From assembly GCF_003417535.1 (NCBI RefSeq), contig NZ_QVLS01000011.1, positions 1-64,000 on the forward strand: a stretch of 64,000 nucleotides of DNA, written 5' to 3'. The notes below the pieces were generated by a model. That model saw only the letters and a list, made by a program, of their open reading frames with translations, ran no database searches and was not told where the DNA came from. This document shows positions 34,158-42,769 of this stretch, in pieces (positions within the stretch are counted from its first letter, which is position 1; each line of letters starts with the position of its first letter). A program made the position numbers and the translations under genes. The stretch comes from Hydrogenophaga borbori. Lineage in GTDB: Bacteria; Pseudomonadota; Gammaproteobacteria; Burkholderiales; Burkholderiaceae_C.

Positions 34158-35321
34158 ATGACCGAATTCGAATTCCTCGAGCCCGACTTCCTCGATGAGG
34201 ACCTGCGCATGGTGCGCGACCAGGTGCGTCGCTTCTCCAGGGAACGCATCGTGCCCTTCGCCGACGCCTGGGAGGCCTCGGGCGAGATTCCGCGCGCCCT
34301 GTTCCGCGAGCTGGGCGAGCTGGGCTTCCTGGGCATGCGCCACCCGGTGGAATACGGCGGCGGCGGCCTGGGGCCGCTGGCTTCGGTGGTGCTGGGCGAG
34401 GAGCTGGCGCGCTCGGGCTACGGCGGCGTGGCCTCGGCGCTCACGGTGCACAGCGACATGTCGATCAGCCACATCGCGCACCGCGGCTCGCACGAGCAGA
34501 AGCAGAAGTACCTGCCCGACGCCTGCGCCGGCCGCAAGGTCGGCGCGGTCTGCGTGACCGAACCCGGCGCCGGCTCCGACGTGGCCGGCCTGCGCACGCG
34601 CGGCGAGCGCATGGCCGATGGCGGCTGGCTCATCAATGGCTCCAAGACCTTCATCACCAACGGCGTGCATGGCGACATCTACATCGTGGCCGCGCGCACC
34701 GACCCCGAGGCCAAGGGCAGCCGTGGCATTTCGCTGTTCATCGTGGAGAAGGACAACCCGGGCCTCAAGATCACGCGCCAGTTCGACAAGCATGGCTGGC
34801 GCTCGTCCGACACGGCCGAGCTGTTCTTCGACGACCTGAAGTTGCCCGCCGATGCGCTGCTGGGCGAGGAGGGCAAGGGCTTCTACTACATCATGGGCAC
34901 CTTCCAGAACGAGCGCCTGGTGGTGGGCGCGCTGGTCTCGGGCACCTGCGCGCGCGCCATCGAGCTCACGGTGGACTACGTGCGCCAGCGCCAGGCCTTC
35001 GGCAAGTCGCTGTGGGACCAGCAGGTGGTGCGCAACAAGCTGGCCTGGATGGCCTCGAAGGCCGCGGCCGTGCGCGCGCTGACCTACCAGTGCGCGCTCA
35101 TGATCGAGCAGGGCAAGGACACGGTGCGCGAGGTCTCCATGCTCAAGGCCTTCGGCGCCGAGACCCTGCAGGAGGTGGTGCACACCTGCCTGCAGCTGCA
35201 CGGCGGCACCGGCTTCATCACCGGCACGCCGGTGGAGCGCATGGCGCGCGACGCGCGCATCCTCACCATCGGTGGCGGCGCCACCGAGGTGATGCTGGAA
35301 GAAGTCGCCAAGCGCATGTGA
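34158..35321 (+). CDS. Acyl-CoA dehydrogenase
   Basis: A 387-residue flavoenzyme that introduces a 2,3-double bond in an acyl-CoA and passes electrons to ETF. Motifs: VCVTEPGAGSDVAGL, INGSKTFITNG, RQAFGKSLWDQQ, LQLHGGTGFI. The usual C-terminal Glu position reads Gly (LTIGGGATEVM), while QNERLVVGAL carries a Glu at the helix-G position used by isovaleryl-CoA and long-chain dehydrogenases. This hints at a branched or bulky substrate, in line with the racemase gene that follows 3 bp later. Start ATG lies 49 bp after the operator. Confidence 0.93.
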   Translation: MTEFEFLEPDFLDEDLRMVRDQVRRFSRERIVPFADAWEASGEIPRALFRELGELGFLGMRHPVEYGGGGLGPLASVVLGEELARSGYGGVASALTVHSDMSISHIAHRGSHEQKQKYLPDACAGRKVGAVCVTEPGAGSDVAGLRTRGERMADGGWLINGSKTFITNGVHGDIYIVAARTDPEAKGSRGISLFIVEKDNPGLKITRQFDKHGWRSSDTAELFFDDLKLPADALLGEEGKGFYYIMGTFQNERLVVGALVSGTCARAIELTVDYVRQRQAFGKSLWDQQVVRNKLAWMASKAAAVRALTYQCALMIEQGKDTVREVSMLKAFGAETLQEVVHTCLQLHGGTGFITGTPVERMARDARILTIGGGATEVMLEEVAKRM

Positions 35322-35324
35322 CCC

Positions 35325-36500
35325 ATGCCCGGACCGCTCGCCCACCTCACCGTCATCGAGCTCGCGGGCATCGGCCCCGGGCCCTTCGCCTGCATGGTCC
35401 TGGCCGACCTGGGCGCCACCGTCGTCCGCGTCGACCGCCTGCCAGGCCCGCCCTCGCGCGGCGGCCTGGAGGACCTGATGCGCAACGACGGCATCGTGGA
35501 CCGCGGCCGCCAGTCGATCGCCGTGAACACGAAGGACCCGCGCGGCGTGGAGGCCGTGCTCCGGCTGGTCGCATCCGCCGACGTGCTGATCGAGGGCTTT
35601 CGCCCCGGCGTGGCCGACAAGCTGGGCCTGGGCCCCGAGGCCTGCCGCGCGCGCAACGCCCGCCTGGTCTATGGCCGCATGACGGGCTGGGGCCAGAGCG
35701 GCCCGCTGGCCCAGGCCGCCGGGCACGACCTCAACTACATCGCGCTCAGCGGCGCGCTGCACGCCATGGGCCCGGCCGACCGGCCGCCCGCCCCGCCGCT
35801 CAACCTGGTGGGCGACTACGGCGGCGGCGGCATGCTGCTGGTGGTGGGCGTGCTGGCCGCGCTGGCCGAGGCCCAGCGATCGGGCCAGGGCCAGGTGGTG
35901 GATGCCGCCATGACCGATGGCGCGGCCCTGCTGATGAGCGCCCAGTACGGGCTGATGGCCAAGGGCTTCTGGCAGGACCGCCGCGAAAGCAACTTCCTCG
36001 ACGGCGCGGCCCCCTTCTACGGCACCTACGAATGCGCCGACGGGCGCTACGTGTCCGTGGGCGCCATCGAGCCCCAGTTCTACCGCCAGTTGCTCGAGCG
36101 CTGCGGCATCGAGGACCCGGCCTTCCAGCGCCAGTGGGCGGCCGGCGAATGGCCCGCGCTGCGCGGGAAGCTGGAAGCGCTGTTTCGCACCCGCACGCGC
36201 GACGCCTGGTGCGCGCTGCTGGAGGGGACGGACGCCTGCTTCGCGCCCGTGCTGTCGATGGCCGAGGCGCCCGCGCACCCGCACAACGCCGCGCGCGGCA
36301 CCTTCGTGCGCGGCGAGGACGGCGTGGTGCAACCCGCGCCCGCGCCGCGCTTCGACCGCACGCCCGCCCAACTGCCGCAGCGCGCCCCCGTGGTGGGCGC
36401 CGACACGCGCGCGCTGCTGGCGCGGGCCGGCTACGCGGCCGCCGACATCGAGGCCCTGTGCGCGGCCGGCGTGGTGCACGCGGCGGAGGCGGTGCGATGA
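35325..36500 (+). CDS. Alpha-methylacyl-CoA racemase (family III CoA-transferase fold)
   Basis: A 391-residue protein of the AMACR/MCR group, which epimerises 2-methylacyl-CoAs. The catalytic set His134 ([12 protein letters not shown]), Asp164 (GDYGGGG) and Glu249 (VGAIEPQFY) has the same spacing as His126, Asp156 and Glu241 of the mycobacterial racemase, a constant offset of eight. The [16 protein letters not shown] stretch is also typical. It indicates that the pathway meets a 2-methyl-branched acyl-CoA of the wrong configuration for the neighbouring dehydrogenase. CoA-transferase activity is less likely because of these residues. Confidence 0.9.
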   Translation: MPGPLAHLTVIELAGIGPGPFACMVLADLGATVVRVDRLPGPPSRGGLEDLMRNDGIVDRGRQSIAVNTKDPRGVEAVLRLVASADVLIEGFRPGVADKLGLGPEACRARNARLVYGRMTGWGQSGPLAQAAGHDLNYIALSGALHAMGPADRPPAPPLNLVGDYGGGGMLLVVGVLAALAEAQRSGQGQVVDAAMTDGAALLMSAQYGLMAKGFWQDRRESNFLDGAAPFYGTYECADGRYVSVGAIEPQFYRQLLERCGIEDPAFQRQWAAGEWPALRGKLEALFRTRTRDAWCALLEGTDACFAPVLSMAEAPAHPHNAARGTFVRGEDGVVQPAPAPRFDRTPAQLPQRAPVVGADTRALLARAGYAAADIEALCAAGVVHAAEAVR

Positions 36501-37036
36501 GCGGGCGCCGGCCGCTGCACCTGCGACGCATCCAGTGCGAGGCCTTCGAGCGCGAGGACGGCCTGATCGACCTTGACGGCCTGCTGGTCGACACCAAGCC
36601 GCAGCCGCTGCAGTTGGTGCACCGCGCGGTGCCGGCGGGCCAGGCCATCCACCAGATGCGCGTGCGCCTGACCATCGACCGCGAGCGTCGCATCGTCGAC
36701 GCCCGCGTGTCCAGCGACCACGCGCCCTACCCGGACTGCCGCGGGGTCGAGGCGGCCTACCGACAGCTCGTGGGCCTGCGCATCGAGCCAGGCTTCACCC
36801 TGGCGGTCAAGCGCCTGTTCCGCGGCACGGCGGGCTGCACCCACATGACCGAGCTGCTGCCGACCCTGGCCAGCACGGCCTTCCAGGTGCTGTGGGCCAG
36901 CGGCGATTTCGCCGACACCGAGGCGGCGGCTGGCGCGCGTGGCCATTCGCCGCTGGGCGGCTGTCACGCGCTGCGCCTGGACGGCGCGGTGGTGCGCACC
37001 CACTTCAAAGAACACGCCCGGGAGACCCCGCCATGA
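36497..37036 (+). CDS. DUF2889 protein
   Basis: A 179-residue protein with the DUF2889 layout: [26 protein letters not shown] at the start, [28 protein letters not shown] in the middle, and a C-terminal [21 protein letters not shown] with paired Cys/His. Function is not established. Invariant C and H residues (PYPDC, GCTHM) suggest metal binding or an enzymatic site. It is coupled to the racemase by a 4-bp overlap and to the next crotonase likewise, so it is an integral part of this operon. Confidence 0.85.
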   Translation: MSGRRPLHLRRIQCEAFEREDGLIDLDGLLVDTKPQPLQLVHRAVPAGQAIHQMRVRLTIDRERRIVDARVSSDHAPYPDCRGVEAAYRQLVGLRIEPGFTLAVKRLFRGTAGCTHMTELLPTLASTAFQVLWASGDFADTEAAAGARGHSPLGGCHALRLDGAVVRTHFKEHARETPP

Positions 37037-37842
37037 AGCCTGCCGTCCTGTTCGAGTCGCGCGAAGGCATCGCCACGCTCACGCTCAACGAAGGCGATCG
37101 CCTCAACCCCCTCAGACCCGAGCTGCAGCAGGGCGCGCTGGACGCCTTGCGCCGCGTGCGCGAGGACCGGTCCATCCGCGCCCTCATTCTCACCGCCGCC
37201 GGTCGCGCCTTCTGCGTGGGCGCCGACCTGAACGACTTCAGCGAACGCGCGAAGGACGCCTCGCGCGGCTCGCTGGGCACGCAGGTGGGCCAGATGCTGG
37301 ACGAGACCGGCAACCCCCTGGTGGCCGAGCTGCGGTCCCTGCCCGTGCCGGTGGTCTGCGCCGTCAACGGCGTGGCGGCGGGCGGCGGCGTGGGCCTGGC
37401 CCTGGCGGCCGACCTGGTGATCGCCGCGCGCTCGGCCTACTTCTACCTGCCCTTCGTGCCCGCGCTGGGCGCCGTGCCCGACATGGGCGCGAGCTGGGCG
37501 CTGCCGCGCGCCGTCGGCCGCGCTCGCGCGCTGGGTCTGGCGCTGCTGGGCGACAAGCTGGACGCGCCGCGCGCGGCCGATTGGGGCCTGATCTGGGCCT
37601 GCGTGGACGACGCCGCGCTGGCGCCGCAAGCCTGGGCCCTGGCCAGGCGCCTGGCCGCGCTGCCGGCGCACGCCATCGCCGAGACCCGCGCGCTGTTCGC
37701 GGCCAGCGAGCGCAACCACCTGGTGCAGCAGCTGGCGCTGGAGCGCGAACGCCAGGCCGAGCTGATCGACGGCGAGTCCTTCGCCGAGGGCATGCGCGCC
37801 TTCATCGAGCGGCGGCCACCGGTGTTTCGCGGGCGGGACTGA
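37033..37842 (+). CDS. Enoyl-CoA hydratase/isomerase family protein (Asp variant)
   Basis: A 269-residue crotonase. The oxyanion loops are AFCVGADLNDF and VAAGGGVGLALAAD; the first Glu is missing (GGVG) and the second is Asp in AVPDMGASWALP, as in PaaG-like isomerases. It overlaps the DUF2889 gene by 4 bp and closes the ACAD-racemase operon. Likely an enoyl-CoA isomerase for a branched acyl-CoA, though some members with this pattern do hydrate ring-type enoyl-CoAs. Confidence 0.87.
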   Translation: MKPAVLFESREGIATLTLNEGDRLNPLRPELQQGALDALRRVREDRSIRALILTAAGRAFCVGADLNDFSERAKDASRGSLGTQVGQMLDETGNPLVAELRSLPVPVVCAVNGVAAGGGVGLALAADLVIAARSAYFYLPFVPALGAVPDMGASWALPRAVGRARALGLALLGDKLDAPRAADWGLIWACVDDAALAPQAWALARRLAALPAHAIAETRALFAASERNHLVQQLALERERQAELIDGESFAEGMRAFIERRPPVFRGRD

Positions 37843-37875
37843 ACCGCCGCCCGGGCGCCGTGTAAGGTGGGCGGG

Positions 37876-39402
37876 ATGAGCCCCCCGTGCCGCCACCTGG
37901 TCGTCGTGCTCGGCGACCAACTCGATCCCCAGAGCAGTGCCTTCGATGGCTTCGACGCCACGCGCGACCGCGTGTGGATGTGCGAGGCCGCCGAAGAGAG
38001 CACGCACGTCTGGAGCAGCCAGCAGCGCATCGTGCAGTTCCTGGCCGCGATGCGGCACTTCGCGGCCGCGCTGCGCGAGCGGGGCCTGCCGATCGACTAC
38101 CAGACCCTGCGCGAAGGCGGCCTGGCCGATGCGCTGGGCGAGGCGGTCGCGCGCTGGCGCCCGCAGCGCGTGCGGCTCACCTGGCCGGGCGACTGGCGGG
38201 TGCTGCAGGCCCTGCGCCTGGCGGTGGGCGACACGCCGCTCGATCTGCTGGAGGACCGGCACTTCTTCTGCAGCACCGAGCGCTTCGCCCGGCACGCGCG
38301 CGGGCGGCGGAGCTTGCGCCTGGAGTCCTTCTACCGCGAGATGCGGCGAGAACACGGCGTGCTCATGGACGGCGACGGCCCCTGCGGCGGCGTCTGGAAC
38401 CTCGACGGCGAGAACCGGGCGGCCTTCGGCGCGCAGGGCCCGGGCTTCTTGCCGCCGCCCGCGCGCTTCGAGCCCGACGCGCTCACCGCGGAGGTGATCG
38501 CGCTGGTGCGCGCCCGCTTCGGCGACCATCCCGGTCAGGCCGAACCGTTCGGCTGGCCCGTGACGCGCGCGCAGGCGCTGCAGGCGATGCGCCAGTTCAT
38601 CGACGAGCGTCTGGCGCACTTCGGCCACTGGCAGGACGCGATGTGGGGTGGTGAGCCCTGGCTCTACCACGCGCAGCTCTCGGCGGCGCTCAACCTCAAG
38701 CTGCTGCATCCGCGCGAACTGGTCGCCGCCGCCGAGGGCGCCTGGCGCGCGGGGCGCGTACCCCTCGCCTCGGCCGAGGGTTTCATCCGCCAGATCCTGG
38801 GCTGGCGCGAGTACGTGCGCGGCGTCTACTGGCTGAAGATGCCGGCGTACGCCGACCACAACGCGCTGGACGCGCGGCGGGCGTTGCCGGCCTGGTACTG
38901 GAGCGGCGACACGCCCATGCGCTGCCTGTCCGATGCCATCGGGCAGACGCTGCGCCACGGCTATGCGCACCACATCCAGCGCCTCATGGTCACCGGCCTG
39001 TTCGCGCTGCTGTACGGCGTGGAGCCGAAGCAGGTGCACGCCTGGTACCTCAGCGTCTACGTGGACGCGGTCGAATGGGTCGAACTGCCCAATACGCTGG
39101 GCATGAGCCAGTACGCCGACGGCGGCCTGCTCGCCAGCAAGCCCTACATCGCCACCGGCCGCTACATCGAGCGCATGAGCGACCATTGCCGCGGCTGCCG
39201 TTTCGATCCCGGACAGCGCACGGGTGAGCGTGCCTGCCCGTTCACCACCCTGTATTGGGACTTCCTGGTGCGCCACGCGGCGCGCTTCGCGGCGCACCCT
39301 CGGCTGGCGCCGCAGCTCCGGCACCTCGATCGGATCGGCCCCGAAGAGCGCGCCGCCATCGCCGCGCGCGCCGCCTGGGTGCGCGCCGGCGGTCTGGGCT
39401 GA
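37876..39402 (+). CDS. FeS-type bacterial photolyase/cryptochrome (PhrB/CryB-like)
   Basis: A 508-residue member of the iron-sulfur bacterial cryptochromes and photolyases, which repair UV (6-4) photoproducts with FAD and a lumazine antenna. The N-terminal LVVVLGDQLDPQSSAF domain and the C-terminal LFALLYGVEPKQVHAWYLSVYVDAVEWVELPN are typical. The four cluster cysteines are Cys350, Cys438, Cys441 and Cys454, the same numbers as in Agrobacterium PhrB. The ATG at 37876 is preferred over a GTG at 37867 because AAGGTGG lies just upstream. It is not part of the catabolic regulon by any visible signal. Confidence 0.93.
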   Translation: MSPPCRHLVVVLGDQLDPQSSAFDGFDATRDRVWMCEAAEESTHVWSSQQRIVQFLAAMRHFAAALRERGLPIDYQTLREGGLADALGEAVARWRPQRVRLTWPGDWRVLQALRLAVGDTPLDLLEDRHFFCSTERFARHARGRRSLRLESFYREMRREHGVLMDGDGPCGGVWNLDGENRAAFGAQGPGFLPPPARFEPDALTAEVIALVRARFGDHPGQAEPFGWPVTRAQALQAMRQFIDERLAHFGHWQDAMWGGEPWLYHAQLSAALNLKLLHPRELVAAAEGAWRAGRVPLASAEGFIRQILGWREYVRGVYWLKMPAYADHNALDARRALPAWYWSGDTPMRCLSDAIGQTLRHGYAHHIQRLMVTGLFALLYGVEPKQVHAWYLSVYVDAVEWVELPNTLGMSQYADGGLLASKPYIATGRYIERMSDHCRGCRFDPGQRTGERACPFTTLYWDFLVRHAARFAAHPRLAPQLRHLDRIGPEERAAIAARAAWVRAGGLG

Positions 39403-39411
39403 GGCGCCGCC

Positions 39412-40410
39412 TCAGAGCGCCGTCGCCAGCCAGGTGTAGAGCGGGATGCCCAGCAGGATGTTGAGCGGGAAGGTCAGGCCCAGCGACAGGCCCAGGTAGA
39501 GCGAGGGGTTGGCCTCGGGCACGGCGTGCCGCAGCACGGCGGGGACCACGATGTAGGACGCGCTGGCGCTCAGCACCATCAGCAGGGCCGTGTCGGCCGG
39601 CGGCAGCCCGAGCAGGCGCGCCAGGGCGAGGGCGATGGCCGCGTGCGTCAGCGGGCCCAGGACCGCATAAGCGATGAGCACCGGCGAGGCGCGCCGCGCG
39701 TCGGCGAAATTGCGCGCCACCAGCAAGCCCATGTCGAGCAGGAAGAAGGCCAGCAGCCCCTTGAACAGGTCGCCCGCGAAGGGCTGCATCACGGCCCGGC
39801 CGGCGTCGCCGCTGACCCAGCCCACCACCAGCGAGCCCAGCAGCAGGAGCTGCGCGCCGTCGGTGAAGGACTCCCGCAGGATGCCGCGCAGCGGCGTGCC
39901 GCCGGCCCCGGCCCTCGGTGAGAGGGCGGCCTGTCCGGCGCCGACCACGATCGCTGCGCGCGAAGCGTGGCGCGCGGCGTTGGCCAGCAGCACCGCCATC
40001 AGGATCGCGGGCGACTCCATCAGCACCATGGCCACGGTCATGTGCCCGCCCGGCGCCAGCCCCAGGTTCTCCAGGTGCTGCGTGGCGGCGACGAAGCTCA
40101 CCGCGCTGACCGAGCCGTAGGCCGCGGCCACGGCGGCGGCGTCGAAGTGGGAGACGCGGTGCCGCAGGAAGGCGTACCCCAGCGCGGGCACCAGGAAGGC
40201 CATGAACAGCGCCGCGGCCAGGCTGCCGAGCATGGCCGGCGTGAGGCCCGCGGCGGCCAGCGCGAAGCCGCCCTTGAGGCCCAGCGCCATCAGCAGGTAG
40301 AGCGAGAGGAATTTGCCGATGGCGGGCGGGATCTCCAGGTTGGAGCGCAGGGCGCCGGCGAATACGCCGAAAACGAAGAACAGGATCGCGGGGTCCAGCA
40401 GGCCGGTCAT
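39412..40410 (-). CDS. SbtA-like sodium-dependent bicarbonate transporter
   Basis: A 332-residue membrane protein with about ten hydrophobic segments in two inverted halves, of the SbtA (DUF897) family that imports bicarbonate with Na+. Marks include DPAILFFVFGVFAGALRSNLEIP at the start, LKGGFALA, the AYGSVSAVSFVAA crossover helix and the mirrored LSASASYIVVPAVLRHAVPEANPSLY. No SbtB-like PII partner is adjacent. Start CAT at 40410 lies 89 bp from the divergent LysR gene, which probably controls it. It ends 9 bp from the convergent photolyase gene. Confidence 0.88.
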   Translation of the reverse strand: MTGLLDPAILFFVFGVFAGALRSNLEIPPAIGKFLSLYLLMALGLKGGFALAAAGLTPAMLGSLAAALFMAFLVPALGYAFLRHRVSHFDAAAVAAAYGSVSAVSFVAATQHLENLGLAPGGHMTVAMVLMESPAILMAVLLANAARHASRAAIVVGAGQAALSPRAGAGGTPLRGILRESFTDGAQLLLLGSLVVGWVSGDAGRAVMQPFAGDLFKGLLAFFLLDMGLLVARNFADARRASPVLIAYAVLGPLTHAAIALALARLLGLPPADTALLMVLSASASYIVVPAVLRHAVPEANPSLYLGLSLGLTFPLNILLGIPLYTWLATAL

Positions 40411-40498
40411 GGGGAAGCTCCAGGTTGGCCGGCATGCTAGGCAATGCCGCATGCTTCGTAAAATCGATTTGTTCTGGCGTTCACATAGGGAAAAGTCT

Positions 40499-41386
40499 AT
40501 GAACGTGAGTTTTCGGCAGTTGCGCCTGTTCCTTGCCCTGCACGAAACCGGCAGCGTGAGCGGCGCCGCGCGGGCCATGCACGTCACCCAGCCCACCGCC
40601 TCCATGCAACTGCGCGAGATCGGCGAGGCCGTGGGACTGCCGCTGTACGAGGTGATCGGCCGCAAGGTGCACCTCACGCCGGCCGGGCACGACCTGGCCC
40701 GGACCGCGCGCGCCATGGTGCGCGAGTGGGACAGCTTCGGCCAGCAGGTGGCGGCCACCAAGGGCCTGGCGCGCGGCCGGCTGAAGGTCTCGGTGGTGAG
40801 CACCGCCAAGTACTTCGTGCCGCGCCTGCTGGGGCGCTTCTGCCACAAGCACCCGGCCATCGACGTCGCGCTGGAGGTGCTCAACCGCGACGGCGTGGTG
40901 CAGCGCATGCGCGAGAACCTCGACGACCTCTACATCATGTCCATGCCGCCCGCGGACCTCGCGGTCGAGGGCGAGGTGTTCATGGCCAATCCCCTGGTCG
41001 TGATCGCCGCCTCGCGCCACCCGCTGGCCCGCGGCCAGGGCCTGGCGCTGCGCGCGCTGGCCGAGCAGCGCTTCATCCTGCGCGAGCGTGGCTCGGGCAC
41101 GCGCATGGCCAGCGACCGGCATTTCCGTGCCGAGCGCTTCGTGCCCGATGTGCGCATGGAGCTGGGCAGCAACGAGGCCATCAAGGAGGCGGTGGCCGGT
41201 GGGCTGGGCCTGGGCGTGGTGTCGCAGCACGCGCTGCACGGCCACTCGCGCGAGCACGGCGTGGTGGTGCTCGACGTGCAGGGTTTTCCGATCGCCTCGC
41301 AATGGAGCATCGTGCACCTGGCCGGCAAGCGCCTGTCCCCCATCGCCCTGGCGTTTCGCGACCACCTGCTCGGACACGCCCGCTGA
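40499..41386 (+). CDS. LysR-family regulator, CbbR/CmpR-like
   Basis: A 295-residue LysR activator with N-terminal HTH (RQLRLFLALHETGSVSGAARAMHVTQPTASMQ, by its RQLRLF and VTQPTASMQ parts) and an effector domain. LPLYEVIGRKVHLTPAG is a signature of the CbbR/CmpR branch that senses carbon status and controls CO2-fixation or bicarbonate-uptake genes. It is divergent from the SbtA-like gene. The start MNVSFRQLR is fixed by the family; longer frames cross the shared promoter. No RuBisCO gene is in view. Confidence 0.9.
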   Translation: MNVSFRQLRLFLALHETGSVSGAARAMHVTQPTASMQLREIGEAVGLPLYEVIGRKVHLTPAGHDLARTARAMVREWDSFGQQVAATKGLARGRLKVSVVSTAKYFVPRLLGRFCHKHPAIDVALEVLNRDGVVQRMRENLDDLYIMSMPPADLAVEGEVFMANPLVVIAASRHPLARGQGLALRALAEQRFILRERGSGTRMASDRHFRAERFVPDVRMELGSNEAIKEAVAGGLGLGVVSQHALHGHSREHGVVVLDVQGFPIASQWSIVHLAGKRLSPIALAFRDHLLGHAR

Positions 41387-41547
41387 GGGCCGGGCCCCGC
41401 GCGCGCGGCCGTGGCGAGGGCGCCCGCGCGGCCGGGTCTTTCAGGCCGGAGTTGTTGCGACTGGCTATCATTTGCCGCGATACCTCCCCGACGCGCCCCG
41501 CGGCGCCTCGCGCGCGCCGTGCCGCCCGCGCTTTCCACGCTGTTCCC
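41387..41547. promoter_or_regulatory. Intergenic region upstream of the RND pump operon
   Basis: A 161-bp region that must contain the pump promoter. Its first half is extremely GC-rich with several short G/C inverted repeats; the second half contains TATCAT near 41465, a possible -10. No operator of the catabolic regulon is present and no local repressor gene flanks the pump. Confidence 0.4.
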
Positions 41548-42759
41548 ATGCCCGAATCCGATCGAACGCCCGCGCTCCCGTCTCACCGTTCCTGGGCGCG
41601 CGGCCTGCTCTGGCTGGGCCTGCTGTTGGCCGCGGGCGCGGCGGCCTGGTGGTTTTTGCTGCGCCCGCCGCAGACGCCGCCGCCCGCGCCCAGCCAGTGG
41701 CGCGGCCCGGTGGCGGTGCGCGTGGAGCCGGCCCGCACCGAAGACTTCACGGTGCAGGCGCGCGCCGTCGGCACCGTGGCGCCCTACAACACGGTGGTGG
41801 TGCGCAGCCGCGTCGCGGGCCAGCTGGCCCGCGTGCTGGTGCGCGAAGGCCAGCGCGTGGCGCGCGGCCAGTTGCTGGCCGAGATCGACCCCGAACCGCT
41901 GCGCGTGGCGCTGGCCCAGGCTCAGGGTCAGCAGCAGCAGAACCTGGCCCAGCTGCGCAATGCCGAGAGCGAGCTCGCGCGCTACGAACAGCTGTTCACG
42001 CGCGATGCCATCGCCCGCCAGCAGCTGGACCGCCAGGCCGCGCTGGTGCAGCAACTGCGCGGCACGCTCAAGGCCGACCAGGCGCAGGTGGACAACGCGC
42101 GGCTGCAGCTCTCCTACACCCGCATCGAGGCGCCCATCGCGGGCCGCGTGGGCCTGCGCCGGGTGGACGCCGGCAACCTGATCGCCGCCAACGACGCCAA
42201 CGGCCTGTTCACGCTCACGCAGACGCAGCCCGTGGCCGTGCTCTTCAGCGTGCCCGAGCCCCAGGTGGCCGACGTGCGCGCCGCGCACGCGGACAAGACC
42301 CCGGCCGTGGTCGAGGCCTGGGACCGCGACAACCGCCAGCGCCTGGCCATCGGCCGCCTCGACACGCTGGACAACCAGATCGACGCGGCCACCGCCACGC
42401 TGCGCCTGAAGGCGCGCTTCGAGAACGCGGACGACGCGCTCTTTCCGAACCAGTTCGTCAACGTGCGCCTGGCGCTGCGCCAGTTGCCCGGCGCGGTGAC
42501 CATCCCCACCGACGCCGTGCAACACGGCTCGCGCGGCAGCTACGTCTACGTCATCGCCGACAACAAGGCCCGCGTGCGCGACCTCGTGCTGGGCCCGGCC
42601 AGTGGCGGGCGCACCGTGGTGACGAAGGGCCTGGCCGAGGGCGAACCGGTGGTGCTCGAAGGCCTGGACCGCCTGGAGGAAGGCCGCGCGGTGAAGGTGG
42701 TGCAGGCCACCGAGCTGCCGGCGAACTCGCCGCTCGCGCCGGACGCCGCCCCGCGCTGA
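41548..42759 (+). CDS. mdtA: RND efflux periplasmic adaptor (MdtA-like)
   Basis: A 403-residue membrane-fusion protein. An N-terminal membrane anchor (about residues 16-36) is followed by a proline-rich linker, the lipoyl-like halves ([20 protein letters not shown] and [23 protein letters not shown], by motif), a central coiled-coil hairpin with [17 protein letters not shown], and the beta-barrel ([18 protein letters not shown]). It links the two RND subunits encoded next with the outer-membrane factor. The start at 41548 gives the anchor; upstream frame is shadow. Confidence 0.93.
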   Translation: MPESDRTPALPSHRSWARGLLWLGLLLAAGAAAWWFLLRPPQTPPPAPSQWRGPVAVRVEPARTEDFTVQARAVGTVAPYNTVVVRSRVAGQLARVLVREGQRVARGQLLAEIDPEPLRVALAQAQGQQQQNLAQLRNAESELARYEQLFTRDAIARQQLDRQAALVQQLRGTLKADQAQVDNARLQLSYTRIEAPIAGRVGLRRVDAGNLIAANDANGLFTLTQTQPVAVLFSVPEPQVADVRAAHADKTPAVVEAWDRDNRQRLAIGRLDTLDNQIDAATATLRLKARFENADDALFPNQFVNVRLALRQLPGAVTIPTDAVQHGSRGSYVYVIADNKARVRDLVLGPASGGRTVVTKGLAEGEPVVLEGLDRLEEGRAVKVVQATELPANSPLAPDAAPR

Positions 42760-42769
42760 GAGCGTCGCC

